From an uncultured Lachnospiraceae bacterium (GTDB lineage Bacteria; Bacillota; Clostridia; Lachnospirales; Lachnospiraceae), in NCBI GenBank assembly GCA_947593655.1, contig CANQDS010000002.1, positions 1 to 64,000 of the forward strand: a stretch of 64,000 bases of DNA, in the 5' to 3' direction. Both the position numbers and the translations under genes were made by a program. The notes beneath the pieces are model-generated. The model did not search any database. It was not told the origin of the DNA and worked only from the letters and a program-made list of their open reading frames with translations. Of this stretch, positions 43,276 to 51,059 are shown one piece after another (the first letter of the stretch is position 1; each line of letters starts with the position of its first letter).

Positions 43276-46108
43276 TATCAAAGATTTCCTGAAAAAATTT
43301 TTTAGTTCCCGCTTGTTTGTACTCTCGGTCGTCATGCTTCTGATGTTTGCGGTCGTGCTGGTGCGGATCTTTTCCCTCCAGATCGTAAACGGCGCGGACT
43401 ATCAGAAGAATTTTACCATGAAGATCAAGCGGTCGCTGACGATCGACGCGGCAAGGGGCAATATCTACGACCGGAACGGCAATCTGCTCGCCTACAACGA
43501 GCTGGCTTACTCCGTCGTTTTGTATGACAGCGGGGTGTATTCCAACCAGAAGGAGCGCAATCGTTTGTTGAATGCGGAACTGGCCGAGATCATCGGCGTG
43601 ATCGAGAAAAACGGGGGTACGATCTGCAACAATTTCAAGATCGACCTCACCGAGGACGGTACTTACAGTTTCAACGTTTCGGGGACAAGCCTAAAGCGCT
43701 TTTTAGCGGACGTATTCGGCAAGACCTCCTACGATAAACTGGAATACAATACGGCTTTTCACTTTGACGAGGCCAATGCAACGGCGGAACAGGTCATGGA
43801 TTATCTGATGCACGACGACTATAAATTCGGCGTAAACATCGATCCGTCCAAAGATCCCGAAGCCGCCGAATATCCGCAGCAGACGGCGTATGAGATCGTC
43901 GTGCTGCGCTATGCGATGGAAGAGAACCGCTATAAGCGCTACGAATCGACGCTTGTCGCGCAGGACGTGTCGGATGCCGTGATCGCATATATGAATGAAC
44001 ATTCGGATACCCTGACCGGAATTACGATCGAAGAGGATACCATCCGCAAATACAATTACAGCGAGTATTTTGCGTCGATCATCGGCTATACGGGCAAGAT
44101 TTCCAGCGAAGAATACAAGCGCCTGTCCGAAACGGACGACAGTTACACGGAAAACGACATCATCGGCCGGGCCGGCTTAGAACAGTATTACGAAAGCGAT
44201 CTGCGCGGAAAGAACGGGGAACGGGATGTTTATGTCAACAACGTCGGGAAGATCACCGAAGTGATCAGCAGCCAGGATCCGACGGCGGGAAGCGACCTGT
44301 ATCTGACGCTGGATGCCGAACTGCAGAAAGCGGTTTATCTGCTTCTGGAACAGGAGATCGCCGGAATCATTTATTCCAACATCCGTTCCGGGGATATTTC
44401 CATCAGCGACGTTTACTTTGCGCTGATCAATAATAATGTCATTGACATCACGCATTTTAACAAAGACGGCGCTTCCGCGTCGGAACAGGAGGTCTATCAG
44501 GCGTTTTCCGTCCGTCAGGCGGCGGCGATCGATACGGTATCCGGGCAGCTTCGCGCGGCGTCCCCGCTTCCAAACAGCCAGATGCCGGAGGACATGCTCG
44601 ATTATTTTACCTGTGTCATGGACGTTCTGCGCGACAGCGGGATCCTTGTTTCCGACCGGATCGATACCAATGACGAGACCTACCTCCGGTGGCGGGCGAA
44701 TGCCATCAGCCCGGAGGAATACTTAAAATACTGTATTTCCCAGAAATGGATCGATATTGCCGCGCTTGCCGTAGATGAAGAATACGCCGATTCCGCCGAG
44801 ATCTACGACGCGCTGTGCAGCACGGTTTTGGAAAAACTGGCTTCGGACAAGGCTTTTTCCAAGGTCATCTACAAATATATGGTAAGCTCGGGCGAGATCA
44901 GCGGCAGGCAGCTCTGCCTGATCTTATTCGACCAGGGCGCGCTGGATTATGACGACAACGTGGTAGGCGGACTTCAAAACGGCACGATCAGTCCGTATAA
45001 TTTTCTGCTGGATAAGATCAACAATATCGAGATCACGCCGGCGCAGCTGGCGCTCGATCCGTGTACCGGCTCCTGCATCATCACCGATGCAAAGACCGGG
45101 GAGATCCGTGCGCTGGTCAGCTATCCGGGATACGACAACAACCGGCTGGCCAACGGCGTGGACGCTAAATATTACAACAGTTTGAACGAAGATCTGTCGA
45201 ATCCGCAGTACAATTATGCGACGCAGGAGCGCACGGCGCCGGGATCCACGTTTAAGATGGTGACTTCGACGGCGGGGCTTGCGGAAGGGATCTTTTCGAC
45301 GACATCGGAGATCGACTGCACCGGCGTTTTCCATGAGGTCAGCAACGAACCGAAGTGCTGGGTCTATCCGGGCAGCCACGGCCTCTTAAACGTTTCCGAG
45401 GCGATCCGGGATTCCTGCAACGTGTTTTTTTATACGACCGGCTATAATTTAAGCTGCAAAGACAGCGGCACATACAACGATCCGGCAGGGATCTCCTATA
45501 TCCAGAAATACGCTTCGATCTACGGATTAAACGAGAAGAGCGGTCTGGAGATCGAAGAAAATACGCCGAAGATCGCGGACGAGTTCCCGGTCATGGCGGC
45601 GATCGGACAGAGCAATAACAACTACACCACGGCCTCCCTGTCGCGCTATGTGACGGCAGTTGCGACCGGAAAACTCTATCATTACCAGTTAATGGGAAAG
45701 ATCGTCAATGCCGAAGGCGAAGCGGTGAAAAGCTACGAAGCGGACTATTCCGACATCACGCCGACGCTTTCGTCGGATCAGTGGAGCGCGATCCACTCCG
45801 GGATGCGCATGATGTGCGAAGGCCAGGCCGTCTTCCAGAATTTCCCGGTTGCGGTAGCCGGAAAGACCGGTACGGCGCAGCAGGTGGAAACGCGCCCGAA
45901 CCATGCCTTATTTGTCGGATATGCGCCGTATGAGAATCCGGAGATCACGATCACGACGCGCATCGCCTACGGGTATGCGTCGAGCAATGCGACCGCGGTG
46001 TCGAAAAACATTCTTTCCTATTACTTCGGGCAGCAGACGTTAGACGAGCTTCTTTCGCTGCACGCAGAGGGCGTAAACGGTTCGGCGGAAAATTCTTTCG
46101 CGGATTAG
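43268..46108 (+). CDS. mrdA: Class B penicillin-binding protein 2 (elongation transpeptidase), enlarged
   Basis: ATG 43268 follows GGAGAGC and overlaps mreD. The 946-residue protein has one N-terminal membrane helix (about 17-37), a dimerisation domain beginning ITIDAARGNIYDRNGNLLAY-like (about 58-75), and a transpeptidase with STFK (about 659), SCN (about 716) and KTGT (about 866). Typical PBP2 has 600-720 residues; here about 250 extra residues (about 365-600) lie between the dimerisation and catalytic domains, rich in Ala, Asp, Ser and Tyr and with no motif I know. It crosslinks side-wall peptidoglycan with RodA. Confidence 0.92.
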   Translation: MYDIKDFLKKFFSSRLFVLSVVMLLMFAVVLVRIFSLQIVNGADYQKNFTMKIKRSLTIDAARGNIYDRNGNLLAYNELAYSVVLYDSGVYSNQKERNRLLNAELAEIIGVIEKNGGTICNNFKIDLTEDGTYSFNVSGTSLKRFLADVFGKTSYDKLEYNTAFHFDEANATAEQVMDYLMHDDYKFGVNIDPSKDPEAAEYPQQTAYEIVVLRYAMEENRYKRYESTLVAQDVSDAVIAYMNEHSDTLTGITIEEDTIRKYNYSEYFASIIGYTGKISSEEYKRLSETDDSYTENDIIGRAGLEQYYESDLRGKNGERDVYVNNVGKITEVISSQDPTAGSDLYLTLDAELQKAVYLLLEQEIAGIIYSNIRSGDISISDVYFALINNNVIDITHFNKDGASASEQEVYQAFSVRQAAAIDTVSGQLRAASPLPNSQMPEDMLDYFTCVMDVLRDSGILVSDRIDTNDETYLRWRANAISPEEYLKYCISQKWIDIAALAVDEEYADSAEIYDALCSTVLEKLASDKAFSKVIYKYMVSSGEISGRQLCLILFDQGALDYDDNVVGGLQNGTISPYNFLLDKINNIEITPAQLALDPCTGSCIITDAKTGEIRALVSYPGYDNNRLANGVDAKYYNSLNEDLSNPQYNYATQERTAPGSTFKMVTSTAGLAEGIFSTTSEIDCTGVFHEVSNEPKCWVYPGSHGLLNVSEAIRDSCNVFFYTTGYNLSCKDSGTYNDPAGISYIQKYASIYGLNEKSGLEIEENTPKIADEFPVMAAIGQSNNNYTTASLSRYVTAVATGKLYHYQLMGKIVNAEGEAVKSYEADYSDITPTLSSDQWSAIHSGMRMMCEGQAVFQNFPVAVAGKTGTAQQVETRPNHALFVGYAPYENPEITITTRIAYGYASSNATAVSKNILSYYFGQQTLDELLSLHAEGVNGSAENSFAD

Positions 46109-46116
46109 GAGGAACT

Positions 46117-46800
46117 ATGGCGTTACCAGTTGTCATGAAAAGCGGAAAAAATTATTTAACGCTCGTTCTCGATGAAGAGCTTCCGTTTGCGGAGCTTTTA
46201 CAGGAGATCGTGGCGAAATTCCGGGAGTCCGAGAAATTTTTCGGGACGGAGCCGATCGCGATCGCCTTCGAAGGAAGGAAACTTTCGGAAACGGAGAACC
46301 TTCAGATCATGGATGCGATCGACTGCTATACCAATGTCCGGATCGCGGTGCTCATCGAACAGGATAAGCTGATGGAATACGCCGCAGATGCGGAGATCAG
46401 GAAGAGCCTTTATCCGGAAGAGATGGAGCTCGACCAGATTTCCGAAGAAGCGGTCTGCACGTTCATTCCGCGTGATGTCCGGGCGGGAGAGGAGATCGTT
46501 TCCCTGAATACGGTGGTTGTTTTCGGTGATGTCGAGAAAGGGGCGTCCGTCCGTTCCGCGGAGCATGTCATTGTGCTGGGCGCACTGTTCGGAGAGGCCG
46601 CGGTCGGAACGGAAGGAAATACCGACAGCAGGATCTTTGCCCTGCAGTTTGCGCCGGAGGATTACCGGATCGCGGATCTGGCCGGCGACCCGATCAAAAA
46701 GAAGGGGCTTTTTCAGAAAGATTTGAACAGGCGGCGTTTCCGCGAGCCGAAAACCGCGGCAATCGTAAACGGCGTCCTTCAAATAGATACCTATACATAA
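46117..46800 (+). CDS. minC: Septum site-determining protein MinC
   Basis: The 227-residue protein starts at ATG 46117 behind TAGGAGG. The C-terminal beta-helix domain is clear: RDVRAGEEIVSLNTVVVFGDV, AEHVIVLGALFGEAAVG with the RSGQ-face region altered, and FAPEDYRIADLAGDP. The N-terminal FtsZ-inhibiting domain has LVLDEELPFAELLQEIVAKF. It blocks FtsZ polymerisation at the poles with MinD. Confidence 0.92.
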   Translation: MALPVVMKSGKNYLTLVLDEELPFAELLQEIVAKFRESEKFFGTEPIAIAFEGRKLSETENLQIMDAIDCYTNVRIAVLIEQDKLMEYAADAEIRKSLYPEEMELDQISEEAVCTFIPRDVRAGEEIVSLNTVVVFGDVEKGASVRSAEHVIVLGALFGEAAVGTEGNTDSRIFALQFAPEDYRIADLAGDPIKKKGLFQKDLNRRRFREPKTAAIVNGVLQIDTYT

Positions 46801-46827
46801 TTCAATATTACAGGAGGTTTTGTTTTC

Positions 46828-47637
46828 ATGGGTGAAGCGATCGTTTTCACTTCAGGAAAAGGCGGTGTCGGCAAGACAACAGCAATTGCCAACATCGGAA
46901 CGGGACTTTCACTGTTAGAGAAAAAAGTCGTCATGCTCGATACGGACATGGGGCTTCGGAATCTGGATGTTGTTATGGGACTCGAAGACCGCATTACTTA
47001 CAATCTTGTGGATCTTCTCGAAAACAAATGCCGGCTGAATCAGGCGCTGATCCGCGATAAGCGGTATCCGAACCTTTATATGATCCCGGCCGCGCTGCAC
47101 TGCAGGAGGATCAAGGAATACGAAGAAAAACTAAAGACTCTGACCGCACAATTGAAAAAAGAATTTGATTTCTGCCTGATCGACAGTCCGGCCGGGATCG
47201 ACGACGGTTTCCATTTTGCCGTATCCGCCGCCGACCGCGCCATCCTCGTTACGACGCCGCACATTTCCGCGGTGCGCGATGCGGGAAGGGTGATCTATCT
47301 GCTGGAAGGAAGGCATTTCCACAACATCGGGCTTCTGATCAATGAGGCAAACGAACGGATGATCAAAAAGCACAACATGCTTTCCCGCGAGGACATCGAA
47401 GAGGTGCTCGGCATGGAGAGCCTCGGCTGCATTCCGGCGGACGAGAAGGTCATCATCAGCCAGAACAAGGGGATTCCGGTCGTTTCGATCAAATCCCGCG
47501 CAGGAAAATCGTTCCTTGCGGCCGCAAAGGAGATCGCGACAGAGCGCATCGTTCCGGAAGGAATGGAAAGCGGGCAGGAGGAGCAGGAAAGAAAGCGGGG
47601 GCTCTTCCGCAGAAAGGAATACAATTATGAGGTCTAG
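46828..47637 (+). CDS. minD: Septum site-determining ATPase MinD
   Basis: The 269-residue protein starts at ATG 46828 behind CAGGAGG. It has the deviant Walker A FTSGKGGVGKTTAIANIG, VVMLDTDMGLRNLDVVMGLE, and CLIDSPAGIDDGFHFAV. The C-terminal basic amphipathic helix (QEERKRGLFRRKE-like) targets the membrane. It recruits MinC and is regulated by MinE, encoded directly after with an 11-nt overlap. Confidence 0.95.
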   Translation: MGEAIVFTSGKGGVGKTTAIANIGTGLSLLEKKVVMLDTDMGLRNLDVVMGLEDRITYNLVDLLENKCRLNQALIRDKRYPNLYMIPAALHCRRIKEYEEKLKTLTAQLKKEFDFCLIDSPAGIDDGFHFAVSAADRAILVTTPHISAVRDAGRVIYLLEGRHFHNIGLLINEANERMIKKHNMLSREDIEEVLGMESLGCIPADEKVIISQNKGIPVVSIKSRAGKSFLAAAKEIATERIVPEGMESGQEEQERKRGLFRRKEYNYEV

Positions 47638-47830
47638 AAGAGAGTTATCCAATTCCATTGCAAAAGAACGGTTGAAATTAATGATCGAAACGGAGCCGGT
47701 GGAATGCACGCCGGATACCATGGCGCGGATGAAAGGGGAGATCTCGGAGATCGTCAGCCGTTATTTTGAGATCAATCCGGAGAAATACGAGATCAAGGTG
47801 ATCTTGAAGCAGAATAAGAAAAGAGTTTAA
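47627..47830 (+). CDS. minE: Cell division topological specificity factor MinE (short)
   Basis: ATG 47627 lies inside the end of minD behind AAAGGA (67 codons). SNSIAKERLKLMIETEPVEC matches the anti-MinCD helix and the start of the beta dimer domain, and the chain ends KYEIKVILKQNKKRV. It is shorter than E. coli MinE (88), lacking most of the membrane-targeting N-terminal sequence and the last beta strand's tail. The presence of MinE implies pole-to-pole oscillation rather than a DivIVA-only system. Confidence 0.88.
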   Translation: MRSRRELSNSIAKERLKLMIETEPVECTPDTMARMKGEISEIVSRYFEINPEKYEIKVILKQNKKRV

Positions 47831-47831
47831 T

Positions 47832-48974
47832 ATGTTAAAACAGTATCAACTAAAGAACTATCATTTCCAGTTAATCATATATTTATCCGCTCTGACGGTC
47901 ATCGGCATTCTGGTGATCGGAAGCGCCGAAAAGTCCGTGCAGAGCAAGCAGATATTGGGATTTGTCCTGGGACTGGTCATCATGGTGGCCATTTCCCTTA
48001 TGGACTATTCCTTTATTCTGCGTTTTTCCTGGATCTATTACGTTCTCATGCTCGGATTTTTAGTGCTGGTCCAGGTGGCGGGCGACACCAGCGGCGGCGC
48101 GCAGCGGTGGCTGGAATTCCACGGGTTCCGTTTCCAGCCTTCCGAGCTTGCAAAGATCGTACTCATTCTCTTTTTTTCCTATTACTTCACGAAGCATCAG
48201 GAAAAAGTCAGCACGGCGAAGATCCTTCTGCTTTCGTTCGCGCTTGCCGGGATTCCGCTGGTGCTGATCGTCACGCAGCCGGATCTGTCCACGACCATTG
48301 TTACGGCATTTATTTTTGTTGTCCTCTTGTTTATTAGCGGATTAAGTTATAAAATAGTAGTGACGGTTCTCGCGGTCACGCTTCCGACGGCGATCGTGGG
48401 ATTCAGCTATCTGCTGCGCCATGCGGAGGAGATCATCGATTCCGGCTCGAGTCTGGCTTATCAGATGCTGCGCATCATGTCGTGGCTGGATCCGGAGAAT
48501 CCGAAATACGCGGAACGGGCGGCGCAGCAGCAGAATTCGATCATGGCGATCGGTTCGGGCCAGCTGTGGGGGAAAGGGCTGAATAATTCGGCAGTCACTT
48601 CGATGAAGAACGCGAATTACATCATCGAACCGCAGACGGACTTTATCTTTGCCGTGGCAGGAGAGGAACTCGGCTTTGTCGGTTCCCTTACGATCATCAT
48701 CCTGCTTCTTTTGATCGTGCTGGAATGCATCCTGATCGGAAGGAAGGCAAAGGATCTCTCCGGACGCCTGATCTGCTGCGGAATGGCGACGCTGGTGGGA
48801 TTCCAGAGTTTCGTCAATATCTGCGTCACAACGGGGCTGATGCCGAATACCGGCGTTCCGTTACCATTTGTAAGCTATGGGCTGACGTCGTTGATCTCTT
48901 TATATATCGGCATGGGATTTGTACTGAATGTTGGCTTGCAGCCGAAAAAATACATCAGGGGGATCTATCTATGA
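47832..48974 (+). CDS. rodA: RodA, SEDS-family peptidoglycan glycosyltransferase
   Basis: The 380-residue membrane protein starts at ATG 47832, one base after minE. About ten helices are present. RWLEFHGFRFQPSELAKIVLIL and TQPDLSTTIVTAFIF hold SEDS-conserved residues including the catalytic Asp, and GLMPNTGVPLPFVSYGLTS is the classical C-terminal signature. It polymerises glycan strands with PBP2. mgsA overlaps by 4 nt. Confidence 0.92.
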   Translation: MLKQYQLKNYHFQLIIYLSALTVIGILVIGSAEKSVQSKQILGFVLGLVIMVAISLMDYSFILRFSWIYYVLMLGFLVLVQVAGDTSGGAQRWLEFHGFRFQPSELAKIVLILFFSYYFTKHQEKVSTAKILLLSFALAGIPLVLIVTQPDLSTTIVTAFIFVVLLFISGLSYKIVVTVLAVTLPTAIVGFSYLLRHAEEIIDSGSSLAYQMLRIMSWLDPENPKYAERAAQQQNSIMAIGSGQLWGKGLNNSAVTSMKNANYIIEPQTDFIFAVAGEELGFVGSLTIIILLLLIVLECILIGRKAKDLSGRLICCGMATLVGFQSFVNICVTTGLMPNTGVPLPFVSYGLTSLISLYIGMGFVLNVGLQPKKYIRGIYL

Positions 48975-49366
48975 ATATTGGACTTGTAGCGCATGATTCC
49001 AAGAAGAAACTTATGCAGAATTTCTGCATTGCTTACAGGGGGATTCTCTGTAAGAACGACCTTTTTGCCACCGGCACGACCGGAAGGCTGATCGAAGAAG
49101 TCGCCAATCTGTCCGTCCACAAATATCTGGCGGGCCATCTGGGCGGCTCGCAGCAGCTCGGGGCGCAGATCGAGCACAACGAGATCGATCTCGTTATTTT
49201 CCTGCGCGATCCGTTGAAACCAAAGTCGCACGAACCGGATGTCAACATCATCGTGCGCCTGTGTGATGAACATAACATTCCGCTTGCAACGAATCTTGCA
49301 ACCGCGGAATTACTGATAAAGTCATTGGATAGAGGAGATCTGGACTGGCGTGATATGTACAAATAA
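48971..49366 (+). CDS. mgsA: Methylglyoxal synthase
   Basis: ATG 48971 (131 codons) overlaps the rodA stop; longer frames start inside rodA. Signatures: MNIGLVAHDSKKKLM, FATGTTGRLI, GGSQQLGAQIEHNEIDLVIF with the catalytic Asp, and RDPLKPKSHEPDV. It converts dihydroxyacetone phosphate to methylglyoxal and phosphate, a bypass used under phosphate limitation. The link to rodA is common in Clostridia and is probably positional. Confidence 0.95.
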   Translation: MNIGLVAHDSKKKLMQNFCIAYRGILCKNDLFATGTTGRLIEEVANLSVHKYLAGHLGGSQQLGAQIEHNEIDLVIFLRDPLKPKSHEPDVNIIVRLCDEHNIPLATNLATAELLIKSLDRGDLDWRDMYK

Positions 49367-50360
49367 CAAATCAAACAACCGAATGAGGCTGCTTTGCGCC
49401 GTCTGCGGTGCGGCTCTTCTGCTGGGCGGCTGCGGATCGGCAGAAAAAGAAGTGATCGAACAGCCTTACCGGGTTTATTCGTCTGCGGTCAGCAGCTTTC
49501 CGGAGCTGGAGGGAAGCAGTACCGCGGAGGGGGATTTTTTTGCGAAAAATCTGTGCGTGACAGAAGATATCGATTTCGGCGAGGATCAGCTCCAGTATAC
49601 CGGGATTGCGGAAGGAGCGGGCGTCTTTAATCTGGATACGAAGGAAGTGACCTACAGCCAGAATCACTTCGGGCGCCTTTATCCGGCAAGTACGACCAAG
49701 ATCCTGACGGCTTATATCATTCTGCAGGATGCCGATCTGGATGATACGACTACGGTAAGCGAAACCATCCGTTCTTTAGATCCGGCTTCTTCCGTGTGCG
49801 GGCTCCGGGTCGGGGATACGATCAGCATCCGCGATCTTTTGTACGGTCTGATGCTCGTTTCCGGAAACGATGCCGCGGTTGCGCTTGCGGAATATTATTC
49901 CGGCAGCGTAGAAGCGTTTGCGGAGGTCATGAACCGGGAAGCGTTAAAGCTCGGCGCGAGCCAGAGCCATTTCGTGAATCCGCACGGGCTTCCGGACGAC
50001 AACCACTATACGACGGTATACGACATGTATCTGCTGTTTTCCGCCGCCGTGCAGCTGGACGATTTTGTCACGGTGATCGGAACCCAGCAGTGGGACGCGT
50101 CTTATACGAATGCCGACGGCGATCCCGTTTCGCAGACATGGTGGAATACCAACCAGTATCTGGCCGGGAAGCGCCCGGTGCCGGAAAACATCACGGTGAT
50201 CGGCGGCAAAACCGGAACGACGTTCGAGGCCGGCTACTGTCTGTGCCTGTATTCCTTAAACGCCAGAAACGAGCGGATCATCAGCATCGTCCTGAAAGCG
50301 GACGGACGTTCGGATCTGTATCTGATGACGGAACAGATTTTAAACGGCTTTGCGAATTAA
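49350..50360 (+). CDS. D-alanyl-D-alanine carboxypeptidase (DacF-like), lipoprotein
   Basis: Start is uncertain: GTG 49350 (336 codons) lies about 12 nt after AGGAG and overlaps mgsA; ATG 49383 has no ribosome binding site but begins the hydrophobic signal MRLLCAVCGAALLLGG, followed by Cys in a lipobox. The peptidase S11 domain has PASTTKILTAYIIL (Ser-x-x-Lys, about 114), SGNDAAVALAEYY (about 170) and GKTGTTFEAGYC (about 285). It trims D-Ala from peptidoglycan stem peptides at the outer membrane face. The family's C-terminal beta domain is absent; the protein ends shortly after the catalytic domain. Confidence 0.88.
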   Translation: MICTNNKSNNRMRLLCAVCGAALLLGGCGSAEKEVIEQPYRVYSSAVSSFPELEGSSTAEGDFFAKNLCVTEDIDFGEDQLQYTGIAEGAGVFNLDTKEVTYSQNHFGRLYPASTTKILTAYIILQDADLDDTTTVSETIRSLDPASSVCGLRVGDTISIRDLLYGLMLVSGNDAAVALAEYYSGSVEAFAEVMNREALKLGASQSHFVNPHGLPDDNHYTTVYDMYLLFSAAVQLDDFVTVIGTQQWDASYTNADGDPVSQTWWNTNQYLAGKRPVPENITVIGGKTGTTFEAGYCLCLYSLNARNERIISIVLKADGRSDLYLMTEQILNGFAN

Positions 50361-50363
50361 GGA

Positions 50364-50392
50364 TTGTATTTTCCGTGCATGTATACTATAAT
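50364..50392 (+). promoter_or_regulatory. SigA-type promoter of the small P-loop gene
   Basis: TTGTAT (50364-50369) and a perfect TATAAT (50387-50392) are 17 nt apart, directly after the dacF-like gene, with an 80-nt leader before ATG 50474. Confidence 0.6.
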
Positions 50393-50473
50393 TATTTTAT
50401 TGATATCGCGGATCCGGATTTGCGGGCGGGTTCGGAAGATTTTTTACAATTATTGATCCAGGAGGAGAAGGCC

Positions 50474-50896
50474 ATGATTGAAATCATATGCGGCGAAAAA
50501 GGAAAGGGCAAAACAAAAGAACTGTTGACAAAGGTAAACGCTTCTGTCAAGACTGCGACGGGGAACGTCGTATATCTGGATAAGAGCCAGAAACATATGT
50601 ATGAGCTGAGCAACAGGGTACGGCTGATCAATGTGATGGATTATCCGATTACCAACTGTGAGGAGTTTTTAGGTTTCATTTGCGGCATTGTTTCACAGGA
50701 CAATGATCTGGAAGAGATGTATCTGGACAGTTTTCTGACGATCGCAACGATCTCGGAGGAAGCGGATATCGTAAACGCGATCGAGAAGCTGGATGTCATC
50801 AGTGAGAAATATAAAGTACGCTTCATCTTAAGCGTATCCAGGAACAAAGAGGATCTGCCGGAATGCGCGAAGGCGAAAGTCGTGATCTCTTTGTAA
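50474..50896 (+). CDS. Small P-loop ATPase-like protein of unknown function
   Basis: ATG 50474 follows CCAGGAGGAG, a near-perfect ribosome binding site (140 codons); the longer frame upstream is a dacF shadow. MIEIICGEKGKGKTKELLTK is a Walker A with GxxxxGKT spacing, and residues 100-135 (ISEKYKVRFILSVSRNKEDL) end in a typical alpha/beta strand. Walker B is not obvious. Similar Clostridial proteins have been labelled PilT-like, which the sequence does not justify. It has its own promoter and terminator. Confidence 0.75.
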   Translation: MIEIICGEKGKGKTKELLTKVNASVKTATGNVVYLDKSQKHMYELSNRVRLINVMDYPITNCEEFLGFICGIVSQDNDLEEMYLDSFLTIATISEEADIVNAIEKLDVISEKYKVRFILSVSRNKEDLPECAKAKVVISL

Positions 50897-50919
50897 TACC
50901 GTAATACATTACATAGCGG

Positions 50920-50947
50920 ACGGGTGCTGGTGACAGCACCCGTTTTT
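50920..50947 (+). terminator. Rho-independent terminator after the P-loop gene
   Basis: ACGGGTGCT (50920-50928) and AGCACCCGT (50935-50943) form a 9-bp stem with loop GGTGAC, followed by a T-run. Confidence 0.9.
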
Positions 50948-50961
50948 GTCTGAAAAGGAGC

Positions 50962-51004
50962 CTGGTACTGTCCCGCGAACGAAGTGAGCGGATGACAGTA
51001 CCGG
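50962..51004 (+). repeat. Intergenic hairpin with nested stem, candidate dispersed repeat
   Basis: CTGGTACTGTC (50962-50972) pairs with GACAGTACCGG (50994-51004), with one G-T pair. The loop contains CCGC/GCGG (50973-50976, 50988-50991) around GAACGAAGTGA. It lies 15 nt after a conventional terminator and has no T-run of its own. Its style resembles parts of the element at 30116-30286. Confidence 0.55.
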
Positions 51005-51059
51005 CATCCGACAGTCTGAGTCAGATCGAAAAACTTACGTTTATAGAGGAGGGTTTCTT

